A stretch of DNA of 64,000 bases from Clarireedia homoeocarpa (GCA_001465935.1 LNKV01000013.1:372001-436000), one strand, 5' to 3'; positions 23,117-34,648 are shown, counted from the stretch's first letter. Translations and numbers: made by a program. The notes: generated from the letters alone by a model not told the origin.

Positions 23117-24468
23117 ATGGCAACTTCGCAGCCCAGTGTTAACGACAAGGAAGATCTGAAGGATCATAGCCCATCTGAAGGACTGGCTTCATTATCTCTT
23201 TCATCCCAAACGATCCACGCAGATGACTTCTTAAATAAAGGACAAGATGTTGCTCCTCCCCTTCATGTCTCAACCACGTTCCGTTACAGTAACGACCCTG
23301 ACGCTCTCGTTCCCGCCGACGAGGTCGACGTAAGTACTTTTCTCGACCAATCTACCCCACCTTCCTAAAGAAGCAAAAACTTCCATCCCACTCCATCACA
23401 TGACCAGCAAACTAACTCCTCCAGGTCAGCGTCCCCTTCGACAGTCACATCTACTCCCGGCACACCACTCCTAACACCACTCGCCTCGAGGCAATCCTAA
23501 GCAACATCTTGCACGGCCCCTCTCTAACCTACTCATCTGGTCTCTCCGCCTTCCACGCTCTTCTGGTCTACCTAAACCCCAAACGCATCTCCATTGACGG
23601 CGGCTACCATGGCTGTCACGGGGTCATCGGAATTCATCAGAAGCTCACTGGGCTCAAAAAACTCCCCTTGGACTGCGCTGCTGAAGATCTCCAGCCCGGT
23701 GACATCGTCCACATCGAGACACCACTGAACCCATACGGAACGGCGTACAATCTCGCCGCCTTTGCGGAGAAAGCCCATTCGCGTGGTGCGTATTTGACTG
23801 TTGATTCGACTTTTGGTCCGCCACCTTTACAGGATCCGTTCTTGTGGGGTGCTGATGCGGTGATGCACTCGGGGACAAAATATGTCGGTGGGCATTCTGA
23901 TATGTTGTGTGGGATCCTTACCGTGAATCCCAAACGGGTAGAGGAAGGCTGGTTCAAGGGCCTGACAGAGGAGCGCTTGTATTTGGGTAGCGTGATGGGG
24001 TCGATGGAAGGATGGCTCGGGATCCGCAGTATTCGAACCCTGGAACTCAGAGTTAAGCAGCAATCGCTCGCTACAGGGAAGATCGTTGGATGGCTAGCGG
24101 AAGCGTTGAAATCCGACGCGAAGGACACTGAGGCAGTTCGGAAGACGGTGCTGAAGATCGAGCATGCGAGTTTGCAAGAAGAGGATATCAAAGATGGGTG
24201 GTTGACGAAGCAAATGCCGAATGGATTTGGGCCTGTTTTTGCGCTAACCATGAAGGAGGAGAAGTTCGCGAGAAGACTTCCGAGTAAGTTGCGATTGTTC
24301 CACCATGCGACTAGTTTAGGAGGTGTAGAGAGTCTGATTGAGTGGAGGACCATGTCGGACGATACGGTGGATAGGAAGTTGTTGCGGGTTAGTATTGGGA
24401 TCGAGGGGTGGGAGGACCTAAAGGAAGATATTCTTGAGGGGTTCAAAGCATTGGTGGCCGAGCAATAG
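23117..24468 (+). CDS. PLP-dependent Cys/Met metabolism (trans-sulfuration) enzyme
   Basis: Two exons, 23117-23329 and 23425-24468, joined in phase 0 over a 95-nt intron give 418 residues. It belongs to the Cys/Met metabolism PLP family (cystathionine gamma-synthase, beta- or gamma-lyase). Visible marks: DVAPPLHVSTTFRY near the N-terminus, SRHTTPNTTRLE at 82-93, the cofactor-stacking Tyr132 in GGYHGCHG, the Asp of VDSTF at 198, and the PLP-binding Lys223 in HSGTKYVGGHSD. The C-terminal substrate-carboxylate region has SLGGVESLIEWRTM. All catalytic positions look intact. The exact reaction (cystathionine formation or cleavage, or another sulfur amino acid step) cannot be fixed from sequence alone. 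It ends 204 nt from the convergent MutL gene. Confidence 0.92.
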
Positions 24469-24672
24469 GCTTGATGCATACATTTAGATTGCAAGTGCAT
24501 TATATTGTAGATATATCTTACACCATAGAGTGTATCTAGCATAGTTATTGTTCCATCAGGAGCAAATTCAGCATATTGTACATCAAGTCCACTTCGACTA
24601 AAAGCAAATGGGTATCTGAGGTCTAGCAAAAAAACACCACCAAAGAGCAATATACAAGAGTTTGTTTCCTGT

Positions 24673-27303
24673 TTAATTGGTACTTTCAGTATCACTCAGC
24701 CTTCCTAGATTGCCAAATGTAAACTCGATATCACAGTTTCCCAATATACCGGAGCTCATCCAGCTCTTCACCACGCGGTATAATTTCTGGCCCACCACAG
24801 CTTCATCTCCTGCGTCCATCTCAAGACCAGGCACAATACTTCCTCGACACACATACATGTCCTGTCCTGCAGTTTCTAACATCAATTTGCTCACGTCTTC
24901 ACTGCTGTTTTGGATTACTTGAACGAGTGAATGCAGCTGCAATTCTTCTGGTATTGCCTCGAACGGGAGACGAATCGTCTGAGCACGCTTCAACTTTCGA
25001 GGCCCTTTCGTAATGCTTGATAAAGTAGAGAAAGATTTTTGTCTATTCATTAGGTAACCTCGAGGATCGCTGTCCGGAAGTTTAGTCTTGAAACTCTCTG
25101 TGTCACCTTCGAGAGTCTCCTCAATCTCAATGCTTTGCGGAGTGCTGAGACTAGCCAATGCTGCAAGGTAGCGATTTTTATGGGGAGAGGGTTTTGCGGA
25201 AGACTGAGTCATATGTGGCTGTATGGGGTTTTCTTTTGTCGCTCGACGCTCATCTCGTCGCTGGCGAGTCGCCGCCTCTTTCCTATTCTCAAAATCCATG
25301 GCCCAATCAAGTTCGGGATTAGATTGCTCTGCTTCCGGAGGGACAGGTGGAGGCGCGACCTGTACCGGTTCTCTATGGACTTGTAAAGAATGATACTGAT
25401 GTGCTAGTGATGTTTGGTGTAACCTGTCAAGCTGGAAGATAGGAGGCTTCAAGGATCTACCGACTGGTTGAGCTTTCGGTTGTTTCGACTTTTGTAGAGC
25501 TAGCGGTACTGTATTTGGGGGTGACATCATGGAATCTTCTGCAAAGCTCCTAGCAGTGACAAAGTCGCGGCCCAGCGTTCTTCGTAAATGTTCTGTACCG
25601 GTACTGGTGTTTTCGACAATGGGCAGTGGAGACTTTTGAGGCCGCAGCATTTGGTTATGTATGTTTGAATGACTGGGACTTGTGTTAGTATTGACATGGG
25701 CTTGGCTACCGCTTCTATCACATGCAATAGAAGTAGTCATTTTAGCGATTGTCCATGGATTTAAATGAGCTGAAGCGCTAGACTCAAGCCTGCTGCTAGA
25801 GCTTTGAGGCTCACTACCCCCACGCTCCCTGAGACCTCGAGTTGGTGTTCGGTAGTCATCCGTGTACTCAATATGATCACAGGACATATCAAAGTCCCAT
25901 CTCCTTCTCGGCTTATCTGTCTGTCCCTCCAAACCATCAACATTGCTACCAGAACTTGGTGGACTTTCATTTACAATACGCATATAGCTATCGGACGCTT
26001 GGCCGTCTGAAGTGCCATTCGAATTTGCCAATGGATTTGTCTCTTTGGATACTGGTGAGACTGAAGATTCGAGCGTGCAGTTTGAGATTCCGGGCTTTCT
26101 AGCTAGAAGTATGTCGAATCCGTTTGCCTTCTGCTGGATATGCTTGTTCCGTGATGCGGAGGCAGAGCCACAATCGCCGTAAAATTCTCGGAACATTTTC
26201 TCAACAGCGTCCAAAATGAGGGATTCGTCCTCAAAGATCACATCATCTTTTGCTGGCTCAACATTTGGATCATAGCTTGCTTTGGGACAGCGGATATTTA
26301 AGCGCATGAATGGATTTTTGAGTTTCTCAGAAGTAGGGTCGATTAAAGCGTTCTTCAAATACTTCTTAAAAGTTGTAGCGATTTTCTTCATGCAACCTTT
26401 TTCATTCGACACCGGCCTGTTATCGATCGAGAAATACTGTCCATGACCAAGCTTTCCTATTTCTGCATCTCTCCGCGGCAAGAAAGCCTCCAAATAGAAG
26501 TTGGAACCGTTTGTTGATAAGGCGGGTGTGTCAAGGTCATCTTGGACAACCTCCTCCGTTTCCGCTAGAAGAAGACTTTCATCAGAAGATGATCTGGGAA
26601 ACAGCTTCAATAACTCAACACATTGTAGAGCAGCATCTCGCCCGATAACCAAGGACACGGAATCCTTGATGGTCCCTTGCCGACGAGGCGCGTAAGACCA
26701 GGCACCTTTGGAACCTTTCACGATCTTGAGACTGAATTTGACGCTAATTCGGGCAAGGGCATACGCTTTGACGAGTTCTTGGATTTTTGCCAATGTTTTA
26801 GGTGCCTCTTTTAGAGCAGTCTGCTTTCTTGCCGGCAACTTGGCGATAAAATCTGTCACACACACCGTGGTTCCGAATGGATGGGAGGTGCGAGATTGAC
26901 ATTCGATGCCGCCAGTAGACTTTAAATTGACACACGTGCCAACAGGTTGGTCATTCATTCTAGTGGTCACCGAAACATTGCCAAGTTGACAACAACTTGC
27001 CAATGCTTCTCCACGAAAACCCAGACTTTCACCACCGATGGTGCGGAGTTCCTCATAAGACGCCAGTTTGCTTGTATGACCACGTTTACCCAACGAGTTA
27101 AGATCTTCCGCTTGGATTCCATGGCCATTGTCTCGAACTTCTATCTTATCAATGGTGTTTTGTGAAATAAGAATATCGATGCTTGTGGCTTTGGCATCAA
27201 GGGCATTGTCAATGAGCTCTTTGATTAGAGAAGTAGGAGTTGTAAGAACCTGACCAGCGCCCAATAGATGAACTGTAGATTCTGGCAATGCCTTGATTGC
27301 CAT
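24673..27303 (-). CDS. MutL-family DNA mismatch repair protein (Mlh2/PMS1-like)
   Basis: A single frame of 876 residues with no intron. The N-terminal GHKL ATPase is complete: KELIDNALDA at 28-37 with Glu29 and Asn33, DNGHGI at 58-63, TSK at 77-79 and GFRGEAL at 95-101. The transducer region follows with FGTTVCVTDFIAKLPARKQTALK. A long low-complexity linker occupies about 390-740. The C-terminal dimerisation region is short (LHSLVQVIQNSSEDVSKLML and onwards). I see no DQHAxxER-type endonuclease motif, unlike yeast Pms1 and Mlh3, so a non-nicking accessory MutL (yeast Mlh2, human PMS1) is the best fit. It would pair with Mlh1 in the nucleus. The gene is divergent from ValRS across 528 nt. Confidence 0.9.
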   Translation of the reverse strand: MAIKALPESTVHLLGAGQVLTTPTSLIKELIDNALDAKATSIDILISQNTIDKIEVRDNGHGIQAEDLNSLGKRGHTSKLASYEELRTIGGESLGFRGEALASCCQLGNVSVTTRMNDQPVGTCVNLKSTGGIECQSRTSHPFGTTVCVTDFIAKLPARKQTALKEAPKTLAKIQELVKAYALARISVKFSLKIVKGSKGAWSYAPRRQGTIKDSVSLVIGRDAALQCVELLKLFPRSSSDESLLLAETEEVVQDDLDTPALSTNGSNFYLEAFLPRRDAEIGKLGHGQYFSIDNRPVSNEKGCMKKIATTFKKYLKNALIDPTSEKLKNPFMRLNIRCPKASYDPNVEPAKDDVIFEDESLILDAVEKMFREFYGDCGSASASRNKHIQQKANGFDILLARKPGISNCTLESSVSPVSKETNPLANSNGTSDGQASDSYMRIVNESPPSSGSNVDGLEGQTDKPRRRWDFDMSCDHIEYTDDYRTPTRGLRERGGSEPQSSSSRLESSASAHLNPWTIAKMTTSIACDRSGSQAHVNTNTSPSHSNIHNQMLRPQKSPLPIVENTSTGTEHLRRTLGRDFVTARSFAEDSMMSPPNTVPLALQKSKQPKAQPVGRSLKPPIFQLDRLHQTSLAHQYHSLQVHREPVQVAPPPVPPEAEQSNPELDWAMDFENRKEAATRQRRDERRATKENPIQPHMTQSSAKPSPHKNRYLAALASLSTPQSIEIEETLEGDTESFKTKLPDSDPRGYLMNRQKSFSTLSSITKGPRKLKRAQTIRLPFEAIPEELQLHSLVQVIQNSSEDVSKLMLETAGQDMYVCRGSIVPGLEMDAGDEAVVGQKLYRVVKSWMSSGILGNCDIEFTFGNLGRLSDTESTN

Positions 27304-27831
27304 CTTCGAGTAATTTAATTATGGAAAGAAAGTGTAATAAGCATAAAGATGTCGTAAGATCATACAGGTTAAAGAAGAGAAGAGAATTGTAGGGAAACCT
27401 TTTGAAGGCGCTGTCCTGGCTTAATTGCTTTCGTTCATCACATCGTGGTAAACATTTTATATGCCTGGCGGTCAGATCATTGGTCAATTTATGGAGACAA
27501 GTCGGACATTGACATTATATATAAAAATGTTTGTAGAGATGATGCTTGCTCTTCGCCACGATGTCTATGCAAAGTCCCGAGCCTCTTTAGTCTCCTGTGG
27601 CTTGTGTGGCTGGTGAATGAGGGGCTTCAATCGAGTCACATTTATCGCAACGATATTTGATTTTACACCAGGGAAAGCATACAGACTTTAATCACATTGT
27701 CCTCACGAGAGCTCTCACATCTCTTCCAATCCGGCAGAGCAGATATTTTCAAGACGTCTAGACTTCTGTTTAGGGCACTCTGTGTGCGCGGGTCGCCTTA
27801 CAGAAGTACATTCCTCTTTCATTCTGGCAGA
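27304..27831. promoter_or_regulatory. Divergent upstream region MutL / ValRS, with coding-like leader
   Basis: The 528 nt serve as upstream region for both genes. The 171 nt next to the ValRS ATG stay open in the ValRS frame after a TGA at 27658-27660 and encode an Arg-rich, Ser/Leu-rich stretch; there is no ATG in any forward frame of this segment. This is discussed as a possible non-AUG mitochondrial presequence. Confidence 0.6.
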
Positions 27832-30800
27832 ATGGCTACGAACTCTGCTTCACACAACACAAGTAAGGATTCGCAGAAACTGTTCTAGAGTTCTAGTGAA
27901 AATTAAACTCGTCCTAATTCTTTCATAGTTGGTGAGAAAACCGGTCCGGTAACTGGTCCTCCGCCCGCAGTCTCGAGCGAAACAAAAGCTGCCATTGCAG
28001 ATGCTGCAGGATCGAGCGCAACAGGTTCGCATGTGCCAACTGAAAATGCAGCTGGGGAGGGAGAAAAGAAAGTAAAGAGCGAAAAAGAGCGTATGTGGCC
28101 CTTAATTTGTGAAATCCATTCGCCGGAGGGGTTCCCAAACTAATTTTCTGGCTGTGTAGTCGAGAAGGAACGCAAAAAGGCTGAGAAACAAGCCAAGTTC
28201 GACCAGAAGAAGAAAGCTCTCGCTGGTGCCGCCTCTACAGCTGCGCCGAGCAAAAGTCAGGAGAAGAAAGCTAAGGCCGAGAAGAAAGCTATTGAGGAAG
28301 CTCTGCCGGAGTACGTTGAAGACACTCCACCAGGAGAAAAAAAAAGTATGTTTCCCAGCTAGTAGCCTATTATGCGTTGAGATTCTAATTCCTTCTGTAG
28401 TTATCAAATCATTCGATGACCCACAATATAAAGCATACAATCCAATTGCTGTCGAATCAGCATGGTATTCGTGGTGGGAGAAGGAAGGATTCTTCAAACC
28501 AGAATTTACGGCGGATGGAAAAGTAAAGCCTGAAGGATCTTTTGTCATTGTCGAACCGCCACCAAACGTCACTGGAAACTTGCACATGGGCCACGCCTTA
28601 CCTAATGCTCTACAAGATTTACTTATTCGCTGGAACCGTATGCAAGGTAAAACAACTCTCTGGCTGCCAGGATGTGACCATGCCGGTATCTCGACCCAAA
28701 GTGTGGTTGAGAATATGCTTTGGCGAAGAGAGAAAAAGACACGCCACGACCTTGGAAGACCAAAGTTCGTCGAGACTATTTGGGACTGGAAGGATGAATA
28801 CCACAAGAAAATCAATAGTGTGCTTCGGAGGATGGGTGGCTCCTTCGATTGGACTCGTGAAGCTTTCACAATGAACGAGAATTTCTCCGCTGCTGTCACG
28901 GAAACTTTCGTGACATTGCACGAGGAAGGTATCATTTACAGAGCTAACAGACTTGTAAATTGGTGCACAAAGCTCAACACCTCTCTCTCAAATCTCGAAG
29001 TCACCAACAAGGAACTTTCAGGCAGAACTCTCCTTGATGTGCCTGGTTATGATAAGAAAGTCGAATTTGGTATTATTGTCCATTTCCAGTACCAGATTGA
29101 AGGTTCGGACGAGAAAATTGAGGTTGCTACTACCCGCCCTGAAACAATGCTTGGTGATACCGGTATTGCTGTTCACCCAGATGACGATCGTTACAAGCAC
29201 CTGGTTGGCAAGAAAGCTGTGCATCCTTTTATTGAGGGACGGCTAATGCCAATAGTTGCTGACACTTATGTTGACAAGGACTTCGGTACTGGTGCAGTCA
29301 AAATCACTCCTGCTCACGATCCCAACGATTTTGCTCTTGGTCAGCGCCATAATCTTCAATTTATCAACATCTTAACTGACGATGGTAAAATGAATGATAA
29401 TGCTGGTCCTTATGCTGGCCAGAAGCGCTTTGATGTCCGCTACACGATTCAGGAAGATCTTAAGAAGGCTGGGCTATACGTTGACAAAAAGGACAACCCT
29501 ATGACAGTCCCACTATGCGAAAAGTCGAAGGACGTCATCGAGCCTATACTCAAACCACAATGGTGGATGAGAATGAGGGAAATGGCCGATGAGGCTATTA
29601 AAGTTGTCAAGTCTGGTGAAGTTAAGATCAAACCAGAATCTGCCGAGAAGAGTTACCTCCGATGGATGGAGAATATCAACGATTGGTGTTTATCTAGACA
29701 GTTGTGGTGGGGTCATCAAGCTCCCATGTACTTTGCTCAAATTTTTGGCGAAGAGCATGACGAGAGCAACGGTGATCTGTGGTTTGCAGGAAGAACACAA
29801 GAGGAAGCAGAAAGAAAAGCTAGGGCTGCTTTACCTGGCAAAAATTTCACGCTCAAGAGAGATGAAGATGTCCTAGACACTTGGTTTTCCTCAGGACTTT
29901 GGCCCTTTGCAACCCTTGGATGGCCGAAGAAAACTCACGATTTCGAAACTCTTTACCCAACGTCGGTGCTTGAGACTGGATGGGATATTCTATTCTTCTG
30001 GGTAGCACGCATGATTATGTTCGGTATCAAAATGACTGGCAAAGTTCCTTTCACTGAGGTATATTGTCATTCCCTAGTCCGTGACTCAGACGGTCGAAAG
30101 ATGTCAAAGTCTCTGGGTAACGTTATCGATCCCCAAGATGTGATTCAAGGTATCGCCCTTGAGGACTTGCATCAGAAGCTGTTGGTAGGTAACCTTGCCC
30201 CAAGCGAGGTAGAAAAGGCCAAGAAATATCAAAAGACAGCTTTCCCAGATGGAATTCCCCAGTGTGGTACGGACGCTTTGAGATTTGCACTTGTCTCGTA
30301 CACTACTGGTGGTGGAGATATTGCTTTTGATATCAAAGTCATCCATGGGTACCGAAAGTTCTGTAACAAGATTTATCAAGCGACAAAATACGTGGTTGGC
30401 AAGTTGGGCTCAGACTTTGTCCCACAAAAGTCAGCGAGACTTACTGGCAAGGAGTCACTTGCTGAACGTTGGATTCTCCACAAGATGACAATCGCAGCTA
30501 AGGACATCAATCAAGCTCTCGAAGACCGTGAGTTCATGCGCTCTACGACCGCGATTTATCAATACTGGTACAACCAGCTCTGTGATGTTTACATTGAGAA
30601 TTCTAAAGCCATTATTCAAGATGGCACCGAAGAGGAGAAAAGATCAGCTACCGATACCTTGTATACCGCTTTAGAGGGTGCATTGACCATGATCCATCCT
30701 TTCATGCCATTTTTAACGGAAGAGCTCTGGCAGCGTTTGCCGCGCCGTCCTGAAGACAAGACACCATCCATTGTTCTTGCGAAGTACCCAGTCTACGAGG

Positions 30801-31365
30801 CAGAATTGGATGATCCAGCGTCCGAAGCTGCTTACGAACTTGTCTTGGGTGTATCAAAGGGAATCAGATCTTTGATGTCCGAGTACTCACTAAAGGATGA
30901 GGGAAAGGGTAAGTGACTACAAACTTATGATATCCGGCATATTGCTAATCCACCTTAGTGTTCGTTCAAACCTATGACTCCACATCTCATGACACTGTCA
31001 ACTCCCAAATTCAATCCATCAAATCGCTTTCTGGCAAAGGAGTTGCTTCCCTATCCGTGCTCTCCTCAACCGATGACCGCCCAGCTGGTTGCGTTGTATT
31101 CTCTGTATCATCGGCAGCAGCTGTATTCCTTCATGTCAAGGGTCGTGTAGACATCGATGGCGAGATTCAAAAGGCATCAAAGAAGCTTGAAAAGACTCGC
31201 GCAGGTATTGAGAAGCAAAAGAAAATACTTGACGATCCCTCCTACAAGGAGAAGGTCAGCGTAGAGCTGCAGGAAATTGAGAAGAAGAAGCTGGCAGATC
31301 TTGAAACTGAACAGCGTGGCTTCGAGGAGACTATCAAGCAGTTCGAGACTTTAAAGCTAGAGTAG
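27832..31365 (+). CDS. VAS1: Valyl-tRNA synthetase (cytosolic and probably mitochondrial)
   Basis: Five exons, 27832-27862, 27929-28090, 28160-28345, 28401-30908 and 30959-31365, give 1097 residues; all phases agree. It charges tRNA-Val with valine. A lysine-rich N-terminal appendix of about 120 residues (KKAEKQAKFDQKKKAL) precedes the class I core. The HIGH motif is HMGH at 188-191 after PPNVTGNL, and KMSKS is at 693-697. The editing domain has TTRPETMLGDT and DPNDFALG. The C-terminus carries the anticodon-binding domain and a coiled coil (KKLEKTRAGIEKQKKIL). Length matches yeast VAS1. In yeast one gene makes both the cytosolic and mitochondrial enzymes; here an in-frame Arg-rich leader upstream of the first ATG could do the same. 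Confidence 0.97.
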
Positions 31366-31837
31366 ATGATAAACTCTCATGTACATCTTCATAGAGTAAA
31401 AAAAATTCTTGAAAATATAAGACGTTCTGTTAGAGATCGTTTAACTAAAGTGATACGACACAACTCAATATCCAAGGATTCTTGTACAGTTATCTACTGC
31501 GCCTAGAGTCATTCGATATGTGCCTATATGACAATCATATCATCTTCTTTCGCATATTCAAGACATACACTGTTTCTACCTCCGGGTTGACGGATGCTTG
31601 CGGGGTATCTGAGAGCCGATCTCACATGATAAGCACCTCGGTATCTCTTGAATTGTGTACTTCATCTTCGAGATAGACACAATTGGAAGGAAATACCCAA
31701 GTAGAAGGGAAGCAAAGTCCTGCGTACTTACTACGCTCCTTCCTTTTCCTCAACCTTCTTCTACAAGAATTGGGCTCCGTAACTGTCAATACTTGAGCAG
31801 ATCATCAGACTCACAACCTCTTTCGTCTTAGCTCAAG
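31366..31837. other. Intergenic region
   Basis: Nearly 500 nt between two plus-strand genes. It holds the 3' end of ValRS transcripts and the promoter of the next gene; pyrimidine-rich DNA runs at about 31735-31770. No gene is visible. Confidence 0.5.
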
Positions 31838-33264
31838 ATGGCGAGCGTGAAGAGATACGTTGTTTGGCCTCCCAAAATAAAACATATCGTCCCTTTGGGG
31901 CATTTATATGATGGTAAGTCACTTCTTGGTCATCTTCATGTGAACGAGTTAACACCAGCCAAGACAGTGGGAACTCTTACCCAAGAGACGGAGGCAGATC
32001 TACAGAGCTCCCTGGCGGAAACGTTCTCTTTCAATTCAACGACACCTTTTGCCATAATGCTGCTGGGCAGTTTTTAGGAGTGTCGGAAAATAATGTAGCT
32101 CTATGTACTAACATTGAAAGTCCAACCAGATCAAAGTACTTGGCACCAGAGGGATCAAGTAACATCGATATCACTGAAAGACAAATCCCAGTGCTCATCC
32201 AGAGGTTTCCTGATGAGGCTGATACTAAGAAAGAACGAGCCTGTATTTGGACCTTTGGTGGTATTGTTTGGTATTTGATCACCGACGGTGCTGCATATGG
32301 ATGGAACTTCTTCGAAAAGCACAGTGTCAAATCCGGCAACGTCTTCTCAGACCGCGTTGAATGGGTTGGCATTGCCTCCATCAGCGTTGACTGGCGTGCG
32401 GGGACACCGAAAATTGAAGCTGCAAGAGAATCGCTCGCAGCAGGACGTGTACTATTTACCGCAAGTAGTGACTTTGTCAGTTGTCTGTCCAAACCTCTGA
32501 CTATCTATTAGGGAGCCGAACCTCGCCTAGGCACATTTAGCTCACACACCGATGGTAAATATATGTATGCGTATGGTCATCACGGAAGTGAATATAATGC
32601 CAATCATGACATCGTGCTGGGTCGTGTTCCCATAGATAATGCGAAGGCTCGTAGCCATTGGCGATTCTGGGGCGGCGAAGGAAAAGAATGGTGCGAAGAC
32701 TGGAGGGAGGCTACTCCGGTTCTTCACAACTACCAACATGGCCAAATCTTTCCTACCACATTGTTCGGAGAAGAGTCCCCTTACCGATACGGGTTCGTTG
32801 GCTGCACGCATACAGGTGATTCCAAGGTTATGTTCGGAAGAGCCCGTAGGGCATGGGGTCCCTTTGAAATAGTGGAACTTATGACAGCCAATCCACTAGG
32901 AAAGACGTCCGGTTTGGGGTTCACGTATTGTATGTACGCTCATCCCTGGGCTTTTGCACAGAGCAAAGGTGACCTGATGATCACATGGAGTGAAGGAGGT
33001 ATGACGGGTGGTGTGGTTGCTGTGAAGGTTCGCTTTGAAACAGGCATTGGTCTCATGCAACCTCAGGATGGGATGATGCCAATACAGCAATCGGTATTTG
33101 AAGATGATCAAACTGAGCAGCAAAGTAGGCAGGAGGTGAATAAGATGGATATGAAGGAGAGGACCGGCGAGCAAAGTGCTTCGAGGGGAGATGGCGGAAA
33201 GAAGAACACGTTTGGGAAGGCGGCTGAGGCGTTGTTTAGACGATTTGGAAAGGAGAACAAATAA
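31838..33264 (+). CDS. Conserved fungal protein, propeller-like, function unknown
   Basis: I join three exons, 31838-31913, 31964-32475 and 32512-33264, for 446 residues. The introns are very short (50 and 36 nt), and the first uses an AAG acceptor. The reading is supported by sense across the joins: HLYDDSGNSYPRDGGRS and SSDFGAEPRLGTFSS. Motifs such as GGNVLFQFNDTFCHN, WTFGGIVWYLITDG, RVEWVGIASISVDW and FGRARRAWGPFEIVEL resemble the repeated strands of five-bladed propeller proteins related to glycoside-hydrolase-like DUF families. There is no signal peptide, so it is probably intracellular. The C-terminal 60 residues are charged and helical (KAAEALFRRFGKENK). I cannot name substrate or role. 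Confidence 0.8.
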
Positions 33265-33901
33265 AGAGGTTAAGATGGTGCTCGCAACTCGAAAGTAAAG
33301 ATATGGATGGTATAAAGGAGGATACGCATAATAATAATAATACAAGTGAACCTACCCAGTGGATTAGGCGTATATTTTCTAGCTGAACATGCACACTAGG
33401 TTGATGCACATAGAACGCACCAGTAATATTCAAAGGCACTATTTCCAGTCATCTTGTCTCAATGCTTAAGTAGTTACCCCAAAGACAGCACCAGTAGTTA
33501 TCGGAAATCGAAATGATGGTTTTGTCAGAACATCGACCATTCCAGAACTGTGGCGAACCACCGTTGATTAGTAATCGACCCTGCTCCAAAGCAAGAGAAG
33601 CTCGGACCAAGTCCTAACTTCTTGTCGCGAAACTTATCAAGAATATCTCACCAGCAATTCGATATTTTTCTACAGACATAACCTCACCAATTCATAAACA
33701 CAATCCGAAGACGTGTTGTATTGAATCGCGCATCAACTAAAGCCCAGGATACTCAAATCGCCGTGAACTAGGAAATATCAATCGATTGCTGAACACAGAA
33801 GCGTTTCACCCATCGACAAGCGCACATCTACCTACCTGCCTATCTAACCTCAACCTCAATCTTTCCAACCACCCGAAACACCTCACCACCCTCCCCTCAA
33901 A
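33265..33901. other. Intergenic region
   Basis: About 640 nt between two plus-strand genes. A short ATA/AAT run lies at about 33327-33342. The part just upstream of the U2AF ATG is C- and T-rich, as is common for fungal leaders. No gene is visible. Confidence 0.5.
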
Positions 33902-34648
33902 ATGGCTAACTACCTCGCCTCTATCTTCGGTACTGAAGCTGACAAAGTTAACTGTTCCTTCTACTACAAAATTGGCGCCTGCCGGCACGGCGACCGCTGT
34001 TCCCGCAAGCACGTCAAGCCGTCCTACTCGCAGACGATCCTGCTTCCCAACCTCTATCAAAACCCTGCCTACGATCCGAAGAACAAGATGAATGCCAGCC
34101 AGCTGCAGAACCACTTCGATGCTTTTTACGAAGATTTCTGGTGTGAGATGTGCAAGTTTGGTGAGATTGAGGAGGTGGTTGTTTGTGATAATAATAACGA
34201 TCGTGAGTTTATCCTCTTTCTCCTTCTTTCCCTGTCCACCCTACTCTCCCCTATCGGCCCACCCATCCCCATCTCCCTAGTCATCCCATCAAAACAAACA
34301 CTAACCCCACCCATCACAGACCTCATAGGCAACGTCTACGCCCGATTCAAATACGAAGACTCGGCGCAAAAAGCCTGCGACGCGCTCAACTCGCGCTGGT
34401 ATGCCGCGCGGCCCATCTACTGTGAGCTATCCCCCGTGACCGATTTCCGCGAAGCGTGTTGCCGCCTGAACAGCGGGGAGGGCTGTGTGCGCGGCGGCTT
34501 CTGCAATTTTATCCATCGCAAGAACCCGAGCGAAGAGCTGGATCGCGAGCTGGAGCTCAGTACGAAGAAGTGGTTGAGGATGAGGGGCAGAGATGAGAGG
34601 AGTGTGAGTAGGAGTCCAAGTCCGGAGCCGACGAGGAAGAGGTATTAG
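33902..34648 (+). CDS. U2AF1: Splicing factor U2AF small subunit
   Basis: Two exons, 33902-34202 and 34320-34648, give 209 residues. It is the small U2AF subunit that recognises the 3' splice-site AG in the nucleus as part of U2AF. In order: the start MANYLASIFGTEADKVNC; CCCH finger 1 (CSFYYKIGACRHGDRCSRKH); the UHM/RRM-like domain, with FYEDFWCEMCKFGEIEEVVV and GNVYARFKYEDSAQKA; ELSPVTDFREACC; CCCH finger 2 (CCRLNSGEGCVRGGFCNFIH); and a short Arg/Ser-rich tail (RDERSVSRSPSPEP). The 117-nt intron interrupts codon His of HLIGNVY. It contains no in-frame stop, so the unspliced frame stays open. Confidence 0.96.
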   Translation: MANYLASIFGTEADKVNCSFYYKIGACRHGDRCSRKHVKPSYSQTILLPNLYQNPAYDPKNKMNASQLQNHFDAFYEDFWCEMCKFGEIEEVVVCDNNNDREFILFLLLSLSTLLSPIGPPIPISLVIPSKQTLTPPITDLIGNVYARFKYEDSAQKACDALNSRWYAARPIYCELSPVTDFREACCRLNSGEGCVRGGFCNFIHRKNPSEELDRELELSTKKWLRMRGRDERSVSRSPSPEPTRKRY

